Source: an uncultured Bacteroidales bacterium (GTDB lineage Bacteria > Bacteroidota > Bacteroidia > Bacteroidales > F082). Taken from it: a DNA stretch of 64,000 nucleotides. Positions 41,804 through 51,038 of the stretch are shown piece by piece. A program made the position numbers and the translations under genes. A model generated the notes under the pieces. That model saw only the letters and a list, made by a program, of their open reading frames with translations, was not told where the DNA came from and searched no databases. Each line of letters opens with the position of its first letter. Position 1 is the first letter of the stretch. The stretch is taken from NCBI GenBank assembly GCA_946405575.1, contig CAMJHP010000001.1, positions 1 to 64,000 of the forward strand. Direction: 5' to 3'.

Positions 41804-44800
41804 ATGGCAAGAATATACGACAATATTGAAACAAAATTTTCCGAAGGCTTGCAGGGCATTATAACCAATGTTGGAGTGAAGCGTGTGGATTTCTGTGTAG
41901 GTTACTTCAACCTTCGTGGATGGAATCTTGTGGTTGACCAGGTGGACACGCTTTCGGGTGATTATGTATATGAAAACGACGAGCGTGTTTTTCGCAAATG
42001 CCGCTTATTGATAGGTATGCATCGACCTGCCGAAGAATTGATTAGGGAATTATATTCTGGCAAGACTCTACCCGATGCCAATTATGTCAGCCAATGCAAG
42101 TTGGAAATTGCCCGCGACTTCAAGAGGCAACTGCAATTGGGCTTACCAACCAAACAGGATGAGTTTACCTTGCGTCGTCTTTCCGCCCAAATGAAAGACG
42201 AAAAAGTGTGCGTGAAGTTGTATCTTCGTGAACCGCTTCATGCAAAATTGTATCTGGCGCATCGGCCTGATGACAACTTCAACAAGATACAAGCCATTAT
42301 GGGAAGCAGCAACTTGACTTACTCAGGCTTGACCAAACAAGGTGAGTTGAATGCTGAGTTTGGCGACAGCGACAGCGCTGAGAAACTATCCCGTTGGTTT
42401 GATGACCGCTGGGAAGACAAGTTCTGCTTGGATATCACCAAAGAACTCATCGAAATCATCGATAACAGTTGGGCTGGAGAAAAGATAATCCCGCCTTATT
42501 ATATCTATCTGAAGACAGCGTATCATCTCAGCGAAGAGGCTCGGTTGGGTATCAAAGAGTTTTCAATTCCAATAGAGTTCCGCAATTCTTTGTTCGAATT
42601 CCAGCAAACCGCTGTGAAGATTGCGGCTCGGCACCTAAACAATGACAAGCGCGGTGGCGCGATGATTGGCGATGTAGTAGGCTTGGGAAAGACCATCACG
42701 GCCTGCGCCATTGCCAAAATGTACGAAAATAGTTTCGGGAGCAACACTTTGATTATCTGTCCGGCCAATTTGCAAGAGATGTGGGCGAAGTATCGGAAAG
42801 AATACGACTTGAAGGCGGATATTATGTCGATGGCCAAGCCGATTGACGTGGACAACGCCCGTTATTACCGCTTGATTATCGTTGACGAAAGCCACAACTT
42901 GCGCAACAATCAAGGTGTCCGGTACAAGAACATCAAAGACCTCATACAAAAGCAAGATTGCAAGGTCTTGTTGTTGACTGCCACACCCTACAACAAACAT
43001 TATCAAGACTTGAGCAACCAGTTGCGTTTGTTCCTTGACGATGATGCCGACTTGGGCATTCGCCCCGAGGCCTATATCCGACAGTTGGGCGGCGAGCGCA
43101 AGTTCAACGAAAAGCACGAGGATTTTATCCGCAGCATCAAGGCGTTTGAGCGAAGCGAATGTCAGGAGGACTGGCAGGAACTGATGAAACTGTTTTTGGT
43201 GCGTCGCACACGTACTTTCATCAAAGAGAATTATGCCAAAACCGATGCAAGTAATGGCCGAAAGTATTTAGAGTTCAAGGACGGGCATAAATCCTATTTC
43301 CCTGACCGCGTTCCCAAGGCCATCAAGTTCAAGACGGTGGCAGGCGACCAATACAGCCGTTTGTATTCTGAGAATATGATTGCTATGATGGAGAGCTTGG
43401 AATTGCCTCGTTATGGCTTGATACATTATTTAGATGAAAACAAGTCCAAAGAGGCTTCCAAATTCGAGCAAACCATCATCGAAAACTTATCTCGTGCTGG
43501 AGCGCGAATGATGGGCTTTTGCAAAAGCACTTTCTTCAAACGTATCGACAGCAGCGGCTTCTCTTTCCTGCTCACCATATTCCGCCATATCTTGCGCAAC
43601 GCTGTATTCATCTATGCCATCGAGAACAAGCTCAAGTTACCCATCGGCGATGAAAACACCTTCCCCGAAGATTATTTGGACGATGCCGACATCAACGACA
43701 TCTTTGAACATGATAATGAGGAAGAAGAACGCAAATCTGGCGACGAGCTTATCCAGATTCCCAACGACATGAAAGTGTATATGAAAAAGGCTGAAGAATA
43801 CTATAACAGCCTGGTTGGGAAGAACAACGTCCAATGGATTGATTCAAAGTATTTCAAGCGGACACTGAAACAAAAGCTCAACAAAGACTGCGAGACTTTG
43901 ATTAAGATGATCAACTTGTGCGGGGATTGGAACCCAAAGACCGACCAGAAGCTGGACAAATTGGAAGACTTGATTAACAAGACGCACAAAGGCGAGAAAG
44001 TAATCGTTTTCACCCAATATTCCGACACGGCCAACTATGTCTATTATCAGTTGAAAAAGCGTGGCTTGACCCAAATCGACAAAGCTACAGGCAATTCACA
44101 GAACCCAACGGCCATTGTGGACCGCTTCTCACCCATCAGCAACAAGGCCGATGTGGCAAAGGAAAACGAATTGAGGGTGCTCATTGCAACCGACGTGCTC
44201 AGTGAAGGACAAAACTTGCAGGACGCCCACGTCATCGTCAACTATGATTTGCCTTGGGCAATCATCCGATTGATTCAAAGGGCGGGACGTGTGGACCGTA
44301 TCGACCAAAGCTCCGAACAGATTTTCTGCTATTCATTTTTCCCTGCCGACAAGGTTGAAGAAATTATCCGCTTGCGCCGCAGGTTGAACGACCGTATCAA
44401 CGAGAATGCTAACATCGTTGGAAGTGATGAGGTCTTCTTTGAAGGTAACGAGCAAAACTTGCGCGATATGTACAACGAAAAGAGCGGTAGTCTGGACGAA
44501 GATGAGGACGACACCGATGTTGACCTTGGGTCGCAGGCCTGGCAGATTTGGAAAAACGCCACTGATGCCAATCCCAAATTAAAGCAAATCATCCCCGAAT
44601 TGAGCAACATCGTCTATTCCACCAAAGCCGCACCAAACGGATTGGAGGACGGCGTGATTACCTACGCCAGAACTTACAACGACTTTGATGTGTTGTCTTG
44701 GTATAACTCAAAGGGCGAGATGGTGAGCCAATCGCAGAAACGCATCTTGCAGGCTATGGCTTGCTCCATCGATGAACCTCGCTTGGAGCCTCAAGACAAC

Positions 44801-45178
44801 CATTTGGAACTGGTTGATAAGGCTGTGCAAAACATCAGAACTGAGAATACCAATGTGGGCGGCATCCTTGGCAGTCGTTTCAGCACCAAACGCCGCATCT
44901 ATGAATTGCTGAATCATTATTATGAGCAACCCGATGACATCTTCAATCAAGACAAAAAAGAATTCTTGAAGTTTGCCATCGACCAAATCTACAACTATCC
45001 TTTGCTCGAGAATTCCAAGTTCATCCTTGGTCGTATGATGCGCACAGGCAGCTCACAAGACGACATTGTGGACACGGTCATCGAAATGTATAAGAACGGA
45101 AACCTTTGTCGAGTTGATGAGGACAAAACCAAGCACAAAGACCCCGTCATTATTTGTTCGATGGGACTGAAAAAATGA
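41804..45178 (+). CDS. PLD-domain SNF2-type helicase, defence operon gene 1
   Basis: Large protein of 1124 aa. N-terminal phospholipase D-like nuclease region (about 1-210) carries the half-site HAKLYLAHRPDD ... MGSSNLTYSG. A superfamily 2/SNF2 helicase follows: motif I GDVVGLGKTITACAIAKM (about 290), motif II VDESHNLR, motif III LLTATPYN, and C-terminal motifs VIVFTQYSDTANYVYYQL, DVLSEGQNLQDAHVIVNYDL and QRAGRVDRIDQ (about 830). The last 250 residues are family-specific. Proteins of this build occur in restriction-like systems beside adenine methyltransferases and are thought to move along DNA and cleave it. First gene of a five-gene run on the plus strand with short gaps. DISARM-type helicases are relatives by domain, not shown by order. 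Confidence 0.9.
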   Translation: MARIYDNIETKFSEGLQGIITNVGVKRVDFCVGYFNLRGWNLVVDQVDTLSGDYVYENDERVFRKCRLLIGMHRPAEELIRELYSGKTLPDANYVSQCKLEIARDFKRQLQLGLPTKQDEFTLRRLSAQMKDEKVCVKLYLREPLHAKLYLAHRPDDNFNKIQAIMGSSNLTYSGLTKQGELNAEFGDSDSAEKLSRWFDDRWEDKFCLDITKELIEIIDNSWAGEKIIPPYYIYLKTAYHLSEEARLGIKEFSIPIEFRNSLFEFQQTAVKIAARHLNNDKRGGAMIGDVVGLGKTITACAIAKMYENSFGSNTLIICPANLQEMWAKYRKEYDLKADIMSMAKPIDVDNARYYRLIIVDESHNLRNNQGVRYKNIKDLIQKQDCKVLLLTATPYNKHYQDLSNQLRLFLDDDADLGIRPEAYIRQLGGERKFNEKHEDFIRSIKAFERSECQEDWQELMKLFLVRRTRTFIKENYAKTDASNGRKYLEFKDGHKSYFPDRVPKAIKFKTVAGDQYSRLYSENMIAMMESLELPRYGLIHYLDENKSKEASKFEQTIIENLSRAGARMMGFCKSTFFKRIDSSGFSFLLTIFRHILRNAVFIYAIENKLKLPIGDENTFPEDYLDDADINDIFEHDNEEEERKSGDELIQIPNDMKVYMKKAEEYYNSLVGKNNVQWIDSKYFKRTLKQKLNKDCETLIKMINLCGDWNPKTDQKLDKLEDLINKTHKGEKVIVFTQYSDTANYVYYQLKKRGLTQIDKATGNSQNPTAIVDRFSPISNKADVAKENELRVLIATDVLSEGQNLQDAHVIVNYDLPWAIIRLIQRAGRVDRIDQSSEQIFCYSFFPADKVEEIIRLRRRLNDRINENANIVGSDEVFFEGNEQNLRDMYNEKSGSLDEDEDDTDVDLGSQAWQIWKNATDANPKLKQIIPELSNIVYSTKAAPNGLEDGVITYARTYNDFDVLSWYNSKGEMVSQSQKRILQAMACSIDEPRLEPQDNHLELVDKAVQNIRTENTNVGGILGSRFSTKRRIYELLNHYYEQPDDIFNQDKKEFLKFAIDQIYNYPLLENSKFILGRMMRTGSSQDDIVDTVIEMYKNGNLCRVDEDKTKHKDPVIICSMGLKK

Positions 45179-45195
45179 ATAAAAACATTTGAAAT

Positions 45196-46065
45196 ATGAC
45201 TAAGCGAGAAGCTTTACAATTGTTTGAACAAAGAAAGGTCCGTACCATTTGGGACGACCAAGAAGAGAAATGGTATTTCTCCATTGTGGATGTGTGTGCT
45301 GTACTTACGGATAGTCCTAATCCTCGGAACTACTGGAAAGTCTTGAAACACAGACTTGTAAAAGAAGGAAATGAAACGGTTACAAATTGTAACCAGTTGA
45401 AATTACTAGCCGAAGATGGGAAAAAGCGTTTAACCGATGTCGCTGATACAGAGCAACTTTTCCGCCTCATCCAATCCATCCCTTCGCCCAAAGCCGAGCC
45501 TTTCAAGCAATGGATGGCCCAAGTGGCCAGCCAGCGCATCGACCAAATGCAAGACCCGGAAAGGAGTATCGACCAGGCCATCATCGACTACAAACGATTG
45601 GGCTACAGTGATGCTTGGATCAACCAGCGCATCAAGTCAATCGAGGTGAGGAAAGAGCTTACCGACGAATGGAAACGTACCGGCGTAAAGGAGGGCTTTG
45701 AATATGCTTCGCTTACCGACATCATCACTCGAGAATGGAGCGGCTTCACAACCAAACAGTACAAGCAATTCAAAGGCTTGAAAAAAGAGAACTTGCGCGA
45801 CAATATGACCAACCTCGAAATTGCCTTCAACATTTTGGCAGAGGCATCGGCCACGGAACTTTCCAAACAACGTGACCCGCAAGGTTTCCAACAGCAGGCA
45901 AAGGTCGCAAAGGATGGCGGCAGTGTGGCCAAAGTTGCACGCAAGCAATTGGAAAACCAACTGGGGCATAGCGTTATCTCACCAGCAAAAGCCAGCGACT
46001 ACTTGCTCCCGGAACAAACTGATTCGACAAACAACGACACCGACAATGAACAGACGGACCTTTAA
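45196..46065 (+). CDS. Bro-N domain protein, defence operon gene 2
   Basis: Protein of 289 aa with an N-terminal Bro-N-like domain (about 10-110: TIWDDQEEKWYFSIVDVCAV, NYWKVLKHRL, then LFRLIQSIPSPKAEPFKQWM). The remainder (YKRLGYSDAWINQRIKSIEV, RKELTDEWKRTGV, EFAYASLTDIITREW-like) is conserved in Bacteroidetes Bro proteins found with restriction genes. Bro-N domains bind DNA in phage antirepressors; here a regulatory or DNA-recognition role in the operon is inferred. Eighteen bases after the helicase gene, and overlaps the methyltransferase start by 20 bases. Confidence 0.8.
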   Translation: MTKREALQLFEQRKVRTIWDDQEEKWYFSIVDVCAVLTDSPNPRNYWKVLKHRLVKEGNETVTNCNQLKLLAEDGKKRLTDVADTEQLFRLIQSIPSPKAEPFKQWMAQVASQRIDQMQDPERSIDQAIIDYKRLGYSDAWINQRIKSIEVRKELTDEWKRTGVKEGFEYASLTDIITREWSGFTTKQYKQFKGLKKENLRDNMTNLEIAFNILAEASATELSKQRDPQGFQQQAKVAKDGGSVAKVARKQLENQLGHSVISPAKASDYLLPEQTDSTNNDTDNEQTDL

Positions 46066-49000
46066 CCAATACGTTTCAGAAAGCAATTTCCGCGAACTGT
46101 TTATCAGCGAAATGGGCTGGAACAACCCACAAGGGCAAACGCTCTTCGACATCACCATTGACGAAACGCCTTTCGATTTCCAACTGATTGCCGAACGCAG
46201 CGGCTTCCAAGTGCTCACTTGCCTTGTGGATGCCATTCCAACATCATCGCTGTGCAAGAAACTCGACACGCGCTTACGCCGCTCGGCCAACGACTATATC
46301 TGTATCTTCATACAGAAAAATACAAGCCACCACCTGTGGGCTGTGCCAGTGAAAAAGGTGGAGAAACGCGACATCGTTTTGGTCGAATATCTTAACGCAG
46401 AAGCCGCAGGTTTCCTGTTCGAGAAAATCGAGGGTCTGTCGTTCGAGTTGGACGAAAGAACTACTATCACCGATGTGGTGGAGCGGGTGCAGGCTGCTTT
46501 CATCGTCAATTCCGAAAAGGTCACCAAGGACTTCTATACAGGCTTCAAAAAAGAGCACACCAACTTCGCCAAGTTCATTTCGGGCATCGACGACCAGATT
46601 GCCGACAAGGACAACCGCAACAAGCAATGGTACACCTCGGTAATGCTCAACCGCTTGATGTTCTGCTATTTCATCCAAAAGAAAGGCTTCCTCGACGGGG
46701 ATGTGGATTATCTGCGCCACAAGTTGGAATGGACGCAACAAGAGCGAGGCGAAAACCGCTTCTTCAGTAGTTTCTATAAAGGTTTTCTGACCACCCTCTT
46801 CCACGGCGGACTGAATGCGCCGAAACACGACCGCGATTTCGAAAAATGTGTATGGCCGCATTCCTTATCTCAACGGCGGTATGTTCGATGTGCATCAGAT
46901 TGAACAGGATTATGCCGAACTCGACATTGCCGACGATGCCTTCATCAGTTTGTTCGATTTCTTCGACAAGTGGCATTGGCACCTCGACGACCGCCTCACC
47001 GCCACAGGCAAGGACATCAATCCCGATGTGCTGGGCTATATCTTTGAGCAATACATCAACGACCGCGCCCAAATGGGAGCCTACTACACCAAGGAGGACA
47101 TCACCGAATACATCGGGCGCAATACTATCGTTCCCTATTTGATGGATGCCACACGCAAGCACGACGAAAAACCCTTCAAGCCCAACGGCGAGGTGTGGGC
47201 TTTCCTCAAACAGAACGGTGACCGCTATGTGTTTGATGCTGTGAAGAAAGGCGCTGGCTTAGAGATTCCTGAAGAGGTTGCCATTGGCCTTGATACCCAG
47301 CAGCCCAATCTCTTGGAACGCCGCAAGCATTGGAACGACCGCACTCCCGAGGCGTTTGCCTTGCCCACCGAGATTTGGCGCGAAACCATTGAGCGACTGC
47401 AACGCTACAACACGATAAAGGCGAAGATTGAAAACGGCGAGATAACGAGCATCAACGATTTCATCACCTTCAACCTTGACATTCGCCAGTTTGTTTACGA
47501 CCTGTTGAACCATACCAACGACCATCTTTTGGTGAAGCATTTCTATGCCGAATTGCAGAAGGTGACCATCCTTGACCCCACTTGCGGCTCGGGCGCATTC
47601 CTGTTTGCCGCGTTGAATATCCTTGAGCCTTTGTATGAGGTCTGCATCAGCCGTATGCAGGAGTTCCGTGAGCAGAACCCCAACCTGTTTAAGGACGAAT
47701 TGCAGGAGATTGAGCACAAATACCGCAGCAACATCCAGTATTTCATCTACAAGAGCATCATATTGCGCAACCTTTATGGCGTTGACATTATGGTGGAGGC
47801 CACCGAGATTGCCAAACTGCGCCTCTTCCTGAAGATGGTGGCCGTGGTGGAGGTGAACAAGCGCGAAGCCAACCTCGGCCTCGACCCCTTGCCCGACATT
47901 GACTTCAACATCCGTTGCGGCAACACTCTTGTGGGCTATGCCACGAAAGCCGAATTGGACCGCGATTTGAGTTTTGCCAAGGACATTTTGGAAGAGTTGG
48001 CCAACCAGGAACTGAAGCAGAAGTTGGAGGACGAGATGGACAAGGTGGCGCACACTTACGATATGTTCAAGCACATCCAACTCACCCAGGGCGACGATAT
48101 GGCCACCTTCAAACGCGCCAAAGCCGACCTGAAGGAACGCTTGAAAGCCTTAAACGACCTGCTCAACCGCCGCTTGTTTATGGCTTCGGCAGGGGCTGAC
48201 TACGAGGCTTGGCTTGCCTCGCACCAGCCTTTCCACTGGCTTGCCGAGTTCTATGAAATCATCAACGGCAACGGCGGCTTTGATGTGATTATTGGAAATC
48301 CACCGTATGTAGAGTATAAAAAAGTTACAGATGCCTATCAATTGGATGCAGGATTATATAAGACTTTGAACTGTGGCAATCTGCATGCTTTTGTGGCAGA
48401 AAGGTGTTTGATGATAGGTAGAAACGATGAAAGAATTGGTTTGATTGTACCGCTTCCATCCATGAACACCCAAAGAATGGAATCATTACAAAGCATCATA
48501 AAGCCTACAACGGATAATATGGTTTGGATTTCTTGTTATGATGAGAGACCAAGTGGTTTGTTTAATGGGGTTGATCAGCGTTTGATAATTGAACTATTAT
48601 CAAGAACAAAAGAAAAAGGATTATTTACAACTGGAATAAGGCGTTGGCTATCTGAAAATCGCGGATTGTTATTCAATACATTGAATTATACCCCAAATGC
48701 CTATAGTGTTATGAGTTTAACGAACTCTATTTTGAAATTTAAATCTTCAATAGAGATGCAAATGATTGAGAAGTTATATGATAACCCAGTTATTAATTGT
48801 TATAAATCTACTCTTTCTTCAAATGCTGAAAATTGTATTTATTATAGAACGGCTGGAGGTAGGTATTGGAAAATCTTTTTGGACAAATCATTTGGTACAA
48901 ATAATGCTAGCGAGAAAAGTGCAATAATATATCCAATTAGTAAGTATGTTATTATTAGCATATTAAGTAGTGATGTGTTTTGGTGGTATTATTCACTTCA

Positions 49001-49322
49001 CTTTGATATGTTTAATCTTAAGGATTATATGATATTTGCATTTCGATATACAGTAAAAACAAAAGAAGAAGAAAGTTTGCTTGAGCATTTAGGAGTTAAA
49101 TATATTGCTTCTTTGGAAGATAATTCTGTTTCGAAATCAATTACTGCAAAACATGGTTCAGTTGTCCAAAAGCAGTACTATGTTCGTAAATCCAAGCCCA
49201 TCATCGACGAGATAGACAAAGTATTAGCGAAGCACTATGGATTCACGGAGGAGGAGTTGGATTTCATCATCAATTACGACATCAAGTATCGGATGGGGGA
49301 TGAGTTATCGGGGGAGGAATAG
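46046..49322 (+). pseudogene. Eco57I-like type IIG adenine methyltransferase, frameshifted, gene 3
   Basis: A protein of about 1090 aa is split by one extra A in the run at 46842-46846: frame 1 ends in RDFE(K), frame 2 resumes as NVYGRIPYLNGGMFDVHQ. It starts at ATG 46046 (MNRRTFNQYVSESNFRELFI). Motif I is DPTCGSGAFLFAALNIL and motif IV is DVIIGNPPYVEY, the gamma-class N6-adenine signature. The N-terminus (about 1-130) may be a nuclease domain. From about 48290 to 49190 the target-recognition half is strongly AT-rich (25-35% GC) while before and after it is near 50-55%, so this part was replaced. Phase variation, true loss or sequencing error are all possible. Confidence 0.85.
49253..49306. 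repeat. 54-bp direct repeat, methyltransferase tail (copy 1)
   Basis: Matches 50421-50474 at 53 of 54 bases. Encodes ELDFIINYDIKYRMGDEL at the methyltransferase C-terminus. The two copies flank yhcG. Confidence 0.9.
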
Positions 49323-49364
49323 AAATGAAAGCAATAATCTGAACGGACAAATGGTTATTATGGT

Positions 49365-50417
49365 ATGAAACACGAGATTCAAATTGGCGAACCACAAGCA
49401 GAGGAAACCCTGTATGGGGATGTGTGTCAAATTATTGACGGCGCAAGAAACCGGATTGCCACTTACTTGAATACAGAAGTTTGCATGACAAACTGGTATG
49501 TAGGCAAACGTATCAAGGAGGATGTGCTATACAATCAACGCGCCCAATATGGGAAGCAAATCCTCATGAATCTTTCCGCTCGGCTGGTCGAGAAATACGG
49601 CAGCGGCTGGAGCCTATACAAGCTCCAACATTGTGTACGCGCTGCGTACACTTTTTCGGAGGAAGAGATTATGTACGCAACGCGTACACAATTGACATGG
49701 ACACATCTGCGAACACTCATGAGCGTTAAAGACCCTCTTGAACGCCAATTCTATGCCCAAATGTGTGGCATCGAACATTGGGACACGCGGACATTGGACG
49801 AGAAGATAGACCAGCAGCTTTACCAGCGGACGGCCATTAGCCGTAAGCCCGAAGAGGTTGTTAGGCAGGAACTGGAAGAGGCTAGGGATGGAAACCAATT
49901 GCTGCCCGACATGGTGTTTCGAAGCAGCTATTTTCTTGATATGCTTGGTCTCCCCGATATTTTCACGGAGAAAGACCTTGAAGGTGCTATTATCACCCAA
50001 ATAGAGGATTTCATAAGGGAACTAGGGTCAGACTTTACCTTTGTGGCCAGACAGAAGTGTATAACCGTGGATGCAACCGATTATTATCTTGACTTGTTGT
50101 TTTTCCACAGGGAATTGAGACGTTTGGTGGCCATAGATTTGAAGTTGGGCAAATTCAAACCCGAACATGAGGGGCAAATGCTTCTGTATCTTCGCTATTT
50201 GAATCAGAACGAAAGAAAAGGGTGGGAAGAATCGCCCATTGGCCTCATTCTGTGTTCGGAAGGCAACACAGAACATATCGAGTATCTCATGTTGGATGAT
50301 AACAGCCCAATCAAGGTCGCCCAATATTACACGCAACTACCCGACAAGAAAGTGCTGGCGCAGAAATTGAAGAAAGCCATCGCTGTGGCAAGCGAACACT
50401 ACATTCGCAAACATTGA
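49365..50417 (+). CDS. yhcG: DUF1016/YhcG-type PD-(D/E)XK nuclease, defence operon gene 4
   Basis: Protein of 350 aa. DUF1016 N-terminal DNA-binding region (about 15-185: YVGKRIKEDVLYNQRAQYGK, SWTHL-like LTWTHLRTLMSVKDPLERQF) and a C-terminal PD-(D/E)XK nuclease (about 200-345: DYYLDLLFFHRELRRLVAID then LKLGKFKPEHEGQM, with Asp...Asp-Leu-Lys core, and LILCSEGNTEHIEYL). YhcG proteins accompany restriction systems in many genomes. Two perfect short palindromes interrupt its code at 49633-49688. It is flanked by the duplicated methyltransferase tail, indicating it entered the operon after the methyltransferase and DprA-like genes were already adjacent. Confidence 0.9.
   Translation: MKHEIQIGEPQAEETLYGDVCQIIDGARNRIATYLNTEVCMTNWYVGKRIKEDVLYNQRAQYGKQILMNLSARLVEKYGSGWSLYKLQHCVRAAYTFSEEEIMYATRTQLTWTHLRTLMSVKDPLERQFYAQMCGIEHWDTRTLDEKIDQQLYQRTAISRKPEEVVRQELEEARDGNQLLPDMVFRSSYFLDMLGLPDIFTEKDLEGAIITQIEDFIRELGSDFTFVARQKCITVDATDYYLDLLFFHRELRRLVAIDLKLGKFKPEHEGQMLLYLRYLNQNERKGWEESPIGLILCSEGNTEHIEYLMLDDNSPIKVAQYYTQLPDKKVLAQKLKKAIAVASEHYIRKH
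49633..49688. repeat. Two perfect palindromes inside yhcG
   Basis: GTGTACGCgctGCGTACAC (49633-49651) and TGTACGCaacGCGTACA (49672-49688) encode CVRAAYT and YATRT in frame. They share the tgtacgc half-site and are 39 bases apart, like a REP pair. Confidence 0.65.
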
Positions 50418-50420
50418 CAG

Positions 50421-50487
50421 GGAGTTGGACTTCATCATCAATTACGACATCAAGTATCGGATGGGGGATGAGTTGAATGAGGAATAA
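50421..50487 (+). pseudogene. Residual copy of the methyltransferase C-terminus
   Basis: Reads ELDFIINYDIKYRMGDELNE then stop, nearly the same as the true tail at 49253-49322. Its TAA overlaps the ATG of the DprA-like gene (atgaggaataa), the kind of coupling expected for an original methyltransferase-dprA junction. Confidence 0.8.
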
Positions 50488-50908
50488 ACTTGAATATCTT
50501 GGCAACAAAGACTTGCTAAAAAGGAAAAAGTGGGGCTTTCTCGCATCGCGGCAGGTGGCGAGCAACGAGGTGTTGCTCTGCTACGATTGGGCCACCGAGC
50601 GTTCGAAGTCTGGCGATTGCGTAGTGAGCGGCTTCAATTCAAAGATGGAAAAAGATGTGTTGCATTTCCTGTTGAAAGGGAAAAGCCCGATAATCATGGT
50701 GTTGGCAAGACGCATGTATGCCAAGCTACCCGAGGAATGGCAAAATGCCATCAGCGAAGGCAGGATGCTCATCGTCTCAACCTCACAAGCCGTGCGCCAG
50801 TCGCGACAAACGGCTCTCTTACGCAACCAATATGTGGCCGAGCTATGTGATACGCTTTATTCAGTTGAAAGTACCAATAATAAAAAGGATAGTCATGACA
50901 AAACTTGA
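50477..50908 (+). CDS. DprA/SLOG-like Rossmann protein, defence operon gene 5
   Basis: Small 143-aa protein. The pattern LEYLGNKDLLKRKKWGFLAS, VVSGFNSKMEKDVLHFLL, MVLARRMYAKLPEE, GRMLIVSTS and LRNQYVAELCD matches the short DprA/Smf-like branch of the SLOG superfamily, which binds nucleotides or single-stranded DNA. It lacks the extra domains of true DprA. SLOG proteins are frequent in defence operons as sensors or effectors. Its start overlaps the stop of the residual methyltransferase tail, so it was once coupled to that gene. A terminator at 50971-51001 closes the operon. Confidence 0.78.
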   Translation: MRNKLEYLGNKDLLKRKKWGFLASRQVASNEVLLCYDWATERSKSGDCVVSGFNSKMEKDVLHFLLKGKSPIIMVLARRMYAKLPEEWQNAISEGRMLIVSTSQAVRQSRQTALLRNQYVAELCDTLYSVESTNNKKDSHDKT

Positions 50909-50970
50909 AAAACTCTAGACCTCCATCATGCTATTGGCATAGCGGCTCAGTATGTAGTTCCCACATAAAT

Positions 50971-51001
50971 AAGTAGAGCCACAATCGTGCCTCTACTTTT
51001 T
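50971..51001 (+). terminator. Intrinsic terminator of the defence operon
   Basis: aagtagag (50971-50978) pairs with ctctactt (50991-50998), then T5. Confidence 0.75.
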
Positions 51002-51038
51002 CATCTGTGAAAATCCGATAAAACTGTGTTCAAAGAAC

